A DNA stretch of 64,000 bases, from the NCBI RefSeq assembly GCF_030908245.1, contig NZ_JAVFJJ010000003.1:124001-188000 (forward strand), given 5' to 3'. Of the stretch, positions 33,626 to 40,522 are shown piece by piece (position 1 is the first letter of the stretch; each line of letters opens with the position of its first letter). The notes under the pieces were generated by a model, which saw nothing but the letters and a program-made list of their open reading frames with translations, was not told where the DNA came from and did not search any database. A program made the translations under genes and the position numbers. Source of the DNA: Sinomonas sp. ASV322. Its GTDB lineage: Bacteria; Actinomycetota; Actinomycetes; Actinomycetales; Micrococcaceae.

Positions 33626-34807
33626 GTGCCTGACTACGACGTCTCCGCTGCTCTCGACACCGACTACTACGGAGTGTTCGCCGACATTCCCGCGGCCGAT
33701 CGCGCCGCGTGGGACCGCGCGCGCGGGTTCGTCGACGAGGCCCTTCCGGACATGAACGGCTACTGGGACCGCGCGGAGTACCCCGTGCATCTCGTCAAGC
33801 GCATGGGCGAACTCAACCTCCTCACCGACGGGATCGAGGTTCCCGGGCTTGAGCCCATGAGCCCGCTCGCCGCGGGACTCGTGAACATGGAGATCTCACG
33901 CGGAGACGGTTCGCTCGGCACGGTCGTCGCCGTCCAGGGCGGCCTCGCGCTGCGCTCTATCGCGTTCCACGGCTCGGACGCCCAGAAGGAGCGCTGGCTC
34001 GGGCCGCTCGCGCGCGGCGAGGAGCTCGGAGCCTTCGCGCTCACCGAGCCCGACCACGGCTCAGACTCGGTGAGCCTCGAGACGACGGCTCGCTTCGAAG
34101 GTGGGCACTGGGTGCTCGACGGCGAGAAGAAGTGGATCGGGAACGGCGCCTCGGGCGGCGTGACGGTCGTGTGGGCCCGCGACGAGGAGGGCAACGTTCG
34201 CGGCTTCCTCGTCGAGCAGGACACGACCGGCTACGAGGCGGAGGTCATCGAGGGCAAGGGCTCGCTCCGTGCGATCCATCAGGCGCGCATCCGGCTCGAT
34301 GGCGTGCGGATCCCGGCGGAGAACCTGCTGCCCGGGGCGAAGACGTTCAAGGACACCTCTCGCGTGCTCGTCGCGACGAGGCTCGGCGTTGCGTGGTCCG
34401 CACTCGGGCACGCGACCGCGGCGTACGAGGCGGCGCTCAGCTATGCGACGCAGCGCTTGCAGTTCGGCAAGCCCCTTGCGAAGTTCCAGCTCGTGCAGGA
34501 CCGGCTCTCGCAGATGCTCGCCGAGCTCACGAGCATGCAGCTCCACTGCGTCCACCTCGCGCGTCTCGACGCCGCCGGCCTCATGAGGCCCACGCAGGCG
34601 TCGATGGCGAAGTACCACAACACCCGCAAGGCACGGTTCATCGCCTCGACCGCGCGCGACCTGCTCGGCGGCAACGGGATCCTCCTCGAAAACCATGTCA
34701 TCCGCCATCTGGCGGACATTGAGTCGATCCACACGTACGAGGGGACCGAGAGCGTCCAGGCACTCCTCATCGGCCGCGACGTGACGGGCGTCGGCGCGTT
34801 CGTGTAG
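33626..34807 (+). CDS. acyl-CoA dehydrogenase (glutaryl-CoA dehydrogenase-like)
   Basis: The 393-residue flavoenzyme has the standard acyl-CoA dehydrogenase layout. The flavin signature region is GAFALTEPDHGSDSVSLETT near residues 135-155, followed by KKWIGNGASGGVTVVWA. The C-terminal helical domain holds ARDLLGGNGILLENHV and the catalytic glutamate in IHTYEGTESVQALLIG near 371. The ending YEGT...LLIGRDVTGVGAF is most like glutaryl-CoA dehydrogenases, so a decarboxylating role in lysine or tryptophan breakdown is possible but unproven. The GTG start lies 22 bases after the TetR-type palindrome. Confidence 0.88.
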   Translation: MPDYDVSAALDTDYYGVFADIPAADRAAWDRARGFVDEALPDMNGYWDRAEYPVHLVKRMGELNLLTDGIEVPGLEPMSPLAAGLVNMEISRGDGSLGTVVAVQGGLALRSIAFHGSDAQKERWLGPLARGEELGAFALTEPDHGSDSVSLETTARFEGGHWVLDGEKKWIGNGASGGVTVVWARDEEGNVRGFLVEQDTTGYEAEVIEGKGSLRAIHQARIRLDGVRIPAENLLPGAKTFKDTSRVLVATRLGVAWSALGHATAAYEAALSYATQRLQFGKPLAKFQLVQDRLSQMLAELTSMQLHCVHLARLDAAGLMRPTQASMAKYHNTRKARFIASTARDLLGGNGILLENHVIRHLADIESIHTYEGTESVQALLIGRDVTGVGAFV

Positions 34808-34894
34808 CCCTGTTGCGCCGTCAGATCCGCGGGGTGTCTTCGATTGCGCCGTCACCTCCGGCGGGTCCCCTGCGGTTGCGGCGGCCCCGGCGCC

Positions 34895-34942
34895 CGGGGG
34901 GCCCCCGGCGTGGGCGCGGGCAGGTCCGCCGGGGGCCCCCCG
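34895..34942. terminator. very GC-rich 16-bp hairpin
   Basis: CGGGGGGCCCCCGGCG pairs exactly with CGCCGGGGGCCCCCCG across a 16-nt loop. It lies between two plus-strand genes and probably ends transcription of the acyl-CoA dehydrogenase gene, though no U-tract follows. Confidence 0.5.
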
Positions 34943-35012
34943 CGGGGACGGGACGGCGCAAGGGGACGACTGCGGACTGATCCTGTCCGCCTCCGCAGGG
35001 CATGATGGTCCC

Positions 35013-36137
35013 ATGACGACGCCCGCCCCGAGTGCCCGCAAGGTGACGACGACGGCGGTGGCCCGCCTCCGCTTGGCCGCGCAGTGCCTTCTGCCAGGCG
35101 GTTCCGACGCGAACGGCCTCGCGCAGGCACAGGACCCCGCCTCCGCCGTGCGCCGCATGGGAGCCATCCAGAGCCAGGACCTAGGCTCTGGCCTCCTCGC
35201 CGTCGGCGTCCGGACCCGGGCGGGGACCGCGTCCGGCGTCGCGGCCGCCCTGGCGAGCGGCGCCGTCGTCCGCACGTGGACGATGCGCGGCACACTCTTC
35301 CTCGTCCCCGCGGAGGACGTGCGCTCCTTCGTCGGGCTCGCGGCCGACCGGGTCATGCGCTCGGCGGCGACCCGGCACCGGGGGCTCGGGATCGCCGAGG
35401 AGGACGTCGCCGTGGCCCGGAAAGTCGCGGAGGAATGGCTCGCGGGGGACAAGGGGCTGACCCGCCCCGAGCTCTTCGAGGCGTTCGAGGCGGCGGGCCA
35501 GCCGACCGCGGCCCAGCGGGGTATTCATCTCCTTTCCATCCTGAGCCATCGGATGGTGCTCGTGCAGGGACCGCTCCGCGGGCGGCAGCAGGAGTTCCGC
35601 CTCGCCGACGAGTGGCTCCCGCGCGGCGAAGGCCTCACGGGCGACGACGCGGTCGAGTACTTCGCGCGCCGGTACCTCGCGTCGCACGGACCCGCCGACG
35701 AACGGGACTTCGCGTGGTGGCTCGGCCAGCCGCTCGGCGTCGTGCGGGGCCCGTTCCGAGCTGCCGCGGCCGATTGCGTCCCCGTGGAATTCGACGGGCG
35801 CGAGCTGTTCTGCGCTCCCGAGGTCGCCGCGCTGCTCGATGCGCGGACCGGGGCCCGCGCGGTCGTGGCTCTTCCGGGCTTCGACGAGCTCGTCCTCGGG
35901 TATCAGGACCGCTCCGCTGCGGTCCCCGACGCGTATCTCGACCGGGTGATCCCGGGCACCAATGGGGTGTTCAAGGCAACCTTCGCGCTCGGAGGGCGAG
36001 CCGTCGGGACGTGGGTCAAGGGTGGCACCCCCGCGGCGCCCCGCGTCGTGCCCGAGCTGTTCGAGGAGCTCACGGCTTCGGCCGCGGCAGGCGTCGAGCG
36101 CGCGGCGGCACGCATCGAGGCCTACTGGGCGGGGTGA
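35013..36137 (+). CDS. winged-helix DNA-binding domain protein (AlkZ-like)
   Basis: This 374-residue protein belongs to the HTH_42 (winged helix DNA-binding domain) family, which includes the interstrand-crosslink glycosylase AlkZ of Streptomyces and YcaQ. The start LRLAAQCL is followed by VRRMGAIQSQDLGS with the Gln-Ser-Gln triad near residues 53-55 that corresponds to the catalytic QxQ motif of AlkZ. TMRGTLFLVPAEDV and the late LPGFDELVLGYQDRS are also family hallmarks. Whether it unhooks crosslinks or removes single alkylated bases is not known. The ATG at 35013 is the first plausible start. Confidence 0.85.
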   Translation: MTTPAPSARKVTTTAVARLRLAAQCLLPGGSDANGLAQAQDPASAVRRMGAIQSQDLGSGLLAVGVRTRAGTASGVAAALASGAVVRTWTMRGTLFLVPAEDVRSFVGLAADRVMRSAATRHRGLGIAEEDVAVARKVAEEWLAGDKGLTRPELFEAFEAAGQPTAAQRGIHLLSILSHRMVLVQGPLRGRQQEFRLADEWLPRGEGLTGDDAVEYFARRYLASHGPADERDFAWWLGQPLGVVRGPFRAAAADCVPVEFDGRELFCAPEVAALLDARTGARAVVALPGFDELVLGYQDRSAAVPDAYLDRVIPGTNGVFKATFALGGRAVGTWVKGGTPAAPRVVPELFEELTASAAAGVERAAARIEAYWAG

Positions 36138-36196
36138 GTCCCTGGTGAGGCGCCTGCCCTTCGGCCCGCCCGCCGATCCACGCGCCCCATCATGAC

Positions 36197-36252
36197 CGGC
36201 CCTTACCCGCTTAACAGGTGTTGGGCAGCACCGGGCATGCGGTCGAGGGCCG
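36197..36252. repeat. intergenic nested-palindrome repeat, copy 2
   Basis: The inner hairpin GGTGTT-GGGC-AGCACC (one G-U pair) is enclosed by CCGC/GCGG and then CGGCCC/GGGCCG. It lies in the 189-bp gap before the AbiEi-like gene and matches copies at 8276-8340 and 37304-37363. Confidence 0.7.
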
Positions 36253-36326
36253 TTTGACCGTGTGGTTATCCACATACGGCCGAACGCGCTCGCGCGGCGC
36301 TGTGCGGGTCGGGAAGACTGATCGGC

Positions 36327-37286
36327 ATGGAGCCCGAGGAGATTCGTTCGCGCGTGGAGACCTGCTGGCCAGCGAGGGCAGTCGCGCCGACTTCAGAATT
36401 GGTGCGTGCAGGGATCGGGGATCGGTTGCTTACCGGTGCCGTCCGAGGGGGTAGCGTGATTCGCCTCTGTCGCGGCGCCTACATCCTCGGACGGGCATGG
36501 CGTGCTGCGACTCCTTGGGAACAGTCCCTCTATCGCCTCGACGCTCATGCCGCCTCGACGTCGGGCCGGACGATCTATAGTTACGCCTCTGCCGCGAGGC
36601 TCCTCGGCTGCAGCACGTGGAACGTCGGCGAGAAGGTGCATGTCACGGTGCCGTACTCGTCGTCGTCGCGTAGCCATGGTCCTGATGTCGCGGCGCACGT
36701 CGGATCTGTCGGCGACACCGACTTGGTGGAACTTGTGCGGGAGGGGCGTGTGCTGCGGTTGACCTCGTTGAATCGCACGGTGGCCGACTGCGCCCGGATT
36801 CTCGATTTCGAGAGGGCCTCGGTCATTGGGGATCATGCGTTGCGCCTCGGAGCGACTGTGGACGGCATTGCTGAAGCCGCCCGCCGGACTGGTGCGACGC
36901 GTGGGTCCCGGCGAATCGAGCGATTGCTGCCGGTCTTGGATGCGCGCTCGGAATCGGCAGGAGAAACGAGGACGCGATTGCTCCTCGCGGGGACTAGCCT
37001 GGCGCGGCCTGAGCTGCAGTTCGAGGTCTATACCGAGGAGGGGATTTACCGCGCAGACTTCGCATGGCCCAAACTGAGGGTCATCCTTGAGTTCGACGGC
37101 GATGTCAAGTACTTCAACTATCGCCCGACTCCCGATGTTCTGCTTGCCGAACGCCGTCGGGAGAACGCCCTCCTTGCTGCAGGATGGGTCGTCGTCCGGA
37201 TCCGGTGGGCCGATCTCGCCGTGCCCGGGATGGTTCTCGCGAAACTGCGGGCCGCCTTCGCTCGGGCGGCCAAGCTTGCTGGATGA
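36327..37286 (+). CDS. AbiEi-like N-terminal domain fused to a PD-(D/E)XK/Vsr-like nuclease domain
   Basis: This 319-residue protein has two parts. The N-terminal two thirds resemble the actinobacterial type IV antitoxin AbiEi family: a short winged helix (ELVRAGIGDRLLTGAVRGG then VIRLCRGAYILG) and a middle region with TSLNRTVADCARILDFERA. The last 90 residues look like a DUF559/Vsr-type nuclease, with YRADFAWPKLRVILEFDGDV and a lysine after it, giving a D...ExD...K set near residues 242-262. No AbiEii toxin gene is adjacent. GC content is lower than in the surrounding genes and it is bracketed by two copies of an intergenic repeat, both consistent with transfer. A defence role is inference. 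Confidence 0.72.
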   Translation: MEPEEIRSRVETCWPARAVAPTSELVRAGIGDRLLTGAVRGGSVIRLCRGAYILGRAWRAATPWEQSLYRLDAHAASTSGRTIYSYASAARLLGCSTWNVGEKVHVTVPYSSSSRSHGPDVAAHVGSVGDTDLVELVREGRVLRLTSLNRTVADCARILDFERASVIGDHALRLGATVDGIAEAARRTGATRGSRRIERLLPVLDARSESAGETRTRLLLAGTSLARPELQFEVYTEEGIYRADFAWPKLRVILEFDGDVKYFNYRPTPDVLLAERRRENALLAAGWVVVRIRWADLAVPGMVLAKLRAAFARAAKLAG

Positions 37287-37303
37287 CAGAGTGCCGAAAC
37301 ACA

Positions 37304-37363
37304 ACCGGCCCGGAACCGCAGAATCGGTGCTGGGCAGCACCGCCTTTGCGGCTCCGGGCCGGT
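37304..37363. repeat. intergenic nested-palindrome repeat, copy 3 (best conserved)
   Basis: The outer arms ACCGGCCCGGAACCGC and GCGGCTCCGGGCCGGT pair over 16 bp with one mismatch. Inside lies CGGTGCT-GGGC-AGCACCG, with AGAAT and CCTTT as side linkers. It sits between the convergent AbiEi-like gene and asd, so it could also serve as a bidirectional terminator. Confidence 0.85.
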
Positions 37364-37381
37364 CATACGCTGGAAGCTCGC

Positions 37382-38509
37382 CTACAGCGTTCCCGTGGCG
37401 ATCTTGAGCATGCGGCGCAGCGGCTCGGCCGCGCCCCACAGGAGCTGATCGCCGACCGTGAAGGCCGAGATGTACTCCGGCCCCATCTCGAGCTTGCGGA
37501 TGCGGCCCACGGGGATGTCGAGGGTACCCGACGCGGCCACCGGGGTCAGCTGCTCCATCGACGCCTGCTTCTCGTTCGGCACGACGCGCGCCCACTCGTT
37601 GTCCGCGTCGATGAGCTTCTCGATCTCCGCAACCGAGAGGTCCTCGCGGAGCTTGAGCGTGAGGGCCTGAGAATGCGAGCGCATGGCCCCGATCCGGACG
37701 CAGAGCCCGTCCATGATCACGGGATCGATCGAGCCACCGGCGCGGGTGCCGAGGATCTTGTTGGTCTCGACGCCCGCCTTCCACTCTTCCTTGGACTGGC
37801 CGTTGCCGAGGTCGGCGTCGATCCACGGGATGAGCGAGCCCGCGAGCGGCACGCCGAACTGGGTCGCGTCGACGCCGCCGCGCTGGGCCGCGAGCACCTT
37901 GCGGTCGATCTCGAGGATGGCCGACGCCGGGTCGGACAGTTCCGCGGCCACGGCGCCGTTGAGCGTGCCGAACTGGGTGAGGAGCTCGCGCATGTGCCGC
38001 GCACCGCCGCCGGAGGCGGCCTGGTACGTCATCGACGTGCCCCACTCGACGAGGTTGTTCCGGAACAGGCCGCCGAGGCCCATGAGCATGCACGAGACCG
38101 TGCAATTGCCGCCGACGAAGTCCTTGACCCCGGACGCGAGGCCCTCGTCGATGACACTGCGGTTGACGGGGTCGAGCACGATGATCGAGTCGTCGTTCAT
38201 GCGCAGCGTCGAGGCCGCGTCGATCCACAGGCCGTCCCAGCCCGCCGCGCGGAGCTGCGGGTGCACCTTCTTCGTGTAGTCGCCGCCCTGGGCGGTCACG
38301 ATGATCGGCAGCTTGGCGAGGGTCTCGACGTCGTACGCGTCCTCGAGCGACCCCGCACCGCCGGCGAATGCAGGAGCCTCACCGCCGGCGTTGGACGTCG
38401 AGAAGAACACAGGGTTGATCGAGGCGAAATCGCCCTCGTCCTGCATCCGCTCCATGAGCACGGAGCCCACCATGCCGCGCCAGCCGACAAAGCCCACCGA
38501 AGAAGTCAT
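37382..38509 (-). CDS. asd: aspartate-semialdehyde dehydrogenase
   Basis: This 375-residue enzyme reduces beta-aspartyl phosphate to aspartate semialdehyde with NADPH, the branch point to lysine/diaminopimelate, threonine and methionine. It has the E. coli-type start [15 protein letters not shown], the active-site cysteine in [15 protein letters not shown] near residue 135, and the substrate-binding [15 protein letters not shown]. Histidine of the acid/base type lies in [12 protein letters not shown]. The ATG at 38509 follows GGAG by four bases; an ATG nine bases upstream is possible. The gene is separate from lysC in this window. Confidence 0.95.
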   Translation of the reverse strand: MTSSVGFVGWRGMVGSVLMERMQDEGDFASINPVFFSTSNAGGEAPAFAGGAGSLEDAYDVETLAKLPIIVTAQGGDYTKKVHPQLRAAGWDGLWIDAASTLRMNDDSIIVLDPVNRSVIDEGLASGVKDFVGGNCTVSCMLMGLGGLFRNNLVEWGTSMTYQAASGGGARHMRELLTQFGTLNGAVAAELSDPASAILEIDRKVLAAQRGGVDATQFGVPLAGSLIPWIDADLGNGQSKEEWKAGVETNKILGTRAGGSIDPVIMDGLCVRIGAMRSHSQALTLKLREDLSVAEIEKLIDADNEWARVVPNEKQASMEQLTPVAASGTLDIPVGRIRKLEMGPEYISAFTVGDQLLWGAAEPLRRMLKIATGTL

Positions 38510-38684
38510 AGGCTCCATTCTACGGGCGGGCGGCCCCACGCCGATGTGGGCTGCGTCTCACAGCCCGCGCCCGGCCGGCCACGGCAGCCCCCGGCCCCTT
38601 CGCAGTGCCGCGGCCCGATGCTCGCGCCGTGCGGCAGCGAGCATCCACGTCGGCTTCGTTCGGTTGCCCCGCGGTGGCCTGCGG

Positions 38685-39923
38685 CTAACGCGATACCGCG
38701 GGGGCGGACCACCCCGTGAGGACGCTCAGCAGCGCCCGGCACAGCACTCTCGCGGTCATCAGAACGGCCCGTTCGTCTGCCTCGAAGCGCGGGTGATGGT
38801 GAGGAGCGCTCGCGGGCCCGCCGCATCCGACCCCGAGGAAGAGCCCGGGAACGCGGGTGGAGAACTCGGCGAAGTCGTCGCTTGCCGTGAGCGGCGGGAC
38901 CTCCGTGACCTCGGCAAGCCCGTCCGACATGATCGCGCGCCGGGCGACGGCGGCAAGCCCGGGGTCGTTGACGAGGACCGGCGCGTGGCCCGTCCACTCG
39001 ATCTCCGCGCGGCAGCCGAGCGCCGCTGCCACCCCGGAGCAGACCTCCTCGACCCGCCTCACGGCGCGCCTCGCCGTCGCTGGCTCGAGCCACCGCACGT
39101 TGCCGAGCAGCGTCACGTCCTCCGGCGCAGCGTTCGCGGCGTCCCCGCCGTGCACCGCGCCAATTCCGAGCACGAGGAGCTCATCCGGCGGCGTTTCGCG
39201 CGCGCTCACGGCCTGGAGCGCCGTCGTGAGGTGAGCCGTGGCGAGGATCGCGTCGGCGAACTGGCCCGGGGTTCCCGCGTGCCCGGCCCCGCCCGAGACG
39301 GTCGTGTGGAAGAAATCGGCTCCCGAGAGCACAGCGCCGGGATTGACGGTGACGGTCCCGTATGGAACCCCCGAGAGAACGTGGGCGCCGAGCGCGCCGT
39401 CGACCCCCTCGAGAACACCGTCGGCGAGCATCGGCGCCGCGCCCGCGAGAAGCTCCTCGGCTGGCTGGAGGCAGAACCGGACGCTGCCGGGCAGGCGGTC
39501 CCGCAGCCGGGAGAGGACCGTGGCGACACCGAGTGCGGCGGCAAGATGCACGTCGTGACCGCACAGATGCGCCGCTGAGCCGGTCGCGGCGAACTCGAGT
39601 CCCGAGGCCTCGCGGATCGGGAGGGCATCGAGTTCGGCCCGCACGAGGACGCGGGGTCCCGGCGCGGTGCCGTCGAGGTCGGCGATCACCCCCGCGCCGC
39701 CAACGCCGGTCCTCACCGACAGACCCAAGTGCCTCAGCTCGACGGCCATGAGGCCCGCGGTGCGGCTCACGTCGAACCCCACTTCGGGATGGGCGTGGAC
39801 GTCGCGCCGCACGGCGACGAGCCTCGTCTCGAGGTCCACGAGCTCGCGGTCGGCCTCGGCGGCCAGCGCGGAAGGTCCCTTCCGCGCGGAAGGCCGGAGC
39901 GCCGTCGTCCGTTCAACGCTCAC
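38685..39923 (-). CDS. M20D-family amidohydrolase
   Basis: From the GTG at 39923 the product has 412 residues. It belongs to the M20D group (hippurate hydrolase, N-acyl-amino-acid amidohydrolase, IAA-amino-acid hydrolase). VRRDVHAHPEVGFDVSRT is the conserved N-terminal block; metal ligands are expected in AHLCGHDVHLAAALG, LQPAEELLAGAAPML and the final GGPASAPHHHPRFEADE. GGAGHAGTPGQFADAI is the dimerisation lid histidine region. Its start overlaps the stop of the SnoaL-like gene (GTGA), so the two are co-translated. The natural substrate is unknown. Confidence 0.88.
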   Translation of the reverse strand: MSVERTTALRPSARKGPSALAAEADRELVDLETRLVAVRRDVHAHPEVGFDVSRTAGLMAVELRHLGLSVRTGVGGAGVIADLDGTAPGPRVLVRAELDALPIREASGLEFAATGSAAHLCGHDVHLAAALGVATVLSRLRDRLPGSVRFCLQPAEELLAGAAPMLADGVLEGVDGALGAHVLSGVPYGTVTVNPGAVLSGADFFHTTVSGGAGHAGTPGQFADAILATAHLTTALQAVSARETPPDELLVLGIGAVHGGDAANAAPEDVTLLGNVRWLEPATARRAVRRVEEVCSGVAAALGCRAEIEWTGHAPVLVNDPGLAAVARRAIMSDGLAEVTEVPPLTASDDFAEFSTRVPGLFLGVGCGGPASAPHHHPRFEADERAVLMTARVLCRALLSVLTGWSAPAVSR

Positions 39924-40351
39924 GACGACGCGGCCTCCGGAGCCGGGAAGAAGCCCAGCTGCATGAGCATGGCGAGCTGATCCACCACATGCCAATGCTC
40001 GGCGAGGCGACCGTCCGCGACGCGGTAGATGTCGATGCCTGCGATGTCGAACGGCTTGCCCGAGGCGGGGAGCCCGAGGAACGGCTCGACGTGCGTCCCT
40101 CGATTGCGCCAGCGGACGACGACGCGATCGCCTTCCGCGACGACGTCCTCGACCGTGAACCGCGGCTCGAGCGCCGTGACGAGCATCGATACGCGATCGC
40201 GAAGGCCCGACCGCCCTTCGCCCTGGCCCGGCATCGGATCGTTTTCGACGTAGTCCTCGACCGCGATCTGGTCGATGACGTCGAGGGACCGCCCGTTGAG
40301 CACCTCGTGGTACAGGCGGTCCACGAGGCTGCGGGATGTTTCGGATGACAT
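39920..40351 (-). CDS. SnoaL-like polyketide cyclase/ester cyclase family protein
   Basis: The 143-residue protein has the NTF2-like fold of the SnoaL-like group: VDRLYHEVLNGRSLDVIDQI, DYVENDPMPGQG, VEDVVAEGDRVVVRWRNRGTH and DIYRVADGRLAEHWHVVDQL. The last block is typical of ester cyclase-like proteins that are widespread and mostly without known substrate. AAGGAGGA lies ideally before the ATG at 40351. It is first in a two-gene operon with the amidohydrolase and divergent from the large regulator. Confidence 0.85.
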   Translation of the reverse strand: MSSETSRSLVDRLYHEVLNGRSLDVIDQIAVEDYVENDPMPGQGEGRSGLRDRVSMLVTALEPRFTVEDVVAEGDRVVVRWRNRGTHVEPFLGLPASGKPFDIAGIDIYRVADGRLAEHWHVVDQLAMLMQLGFFPAPEAASS

Positions 40352-40436
40352 GGCGTCCTCCTTCTGATTTCTGAGTTCGTAGCGACCTGGTACGGAACAG
40401 CGTGCGCCGTCGCGCGGCGCGGGGCCACGACGCGAA

Positions 40437-40469
40437 CTCACCGAGTGGCCCACCGACTTCGACGGTGAG
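40437..40469. promoter_or_regulatory. inverted repeat in the divergent gap before the XRE-ATPase regulator
   Basis: CTCACCG and CGGTGAG are perfect arms 19 bases apart, placed between the divergent SnoaL-like and regulator genes. No clear promoter elements are seen next to it, so the operator role is weakly supported. Confidence 0.3.
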
Positions 40470-40522
40470 GTCCCCGGCTGGCGGTCCGCCGCCTTAGCCT
40501 TGGCGTGGAAGGAAGGTGTCGC

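Noticed and set aside
36327-37286. Full AbiE toxin-antitoxin pair
   Set aside because: No AbiEii nucleotidyltransferase gene lies next to the AbiEi-like gene on either side; asd and the AlkZ-like gene are the neighbours.
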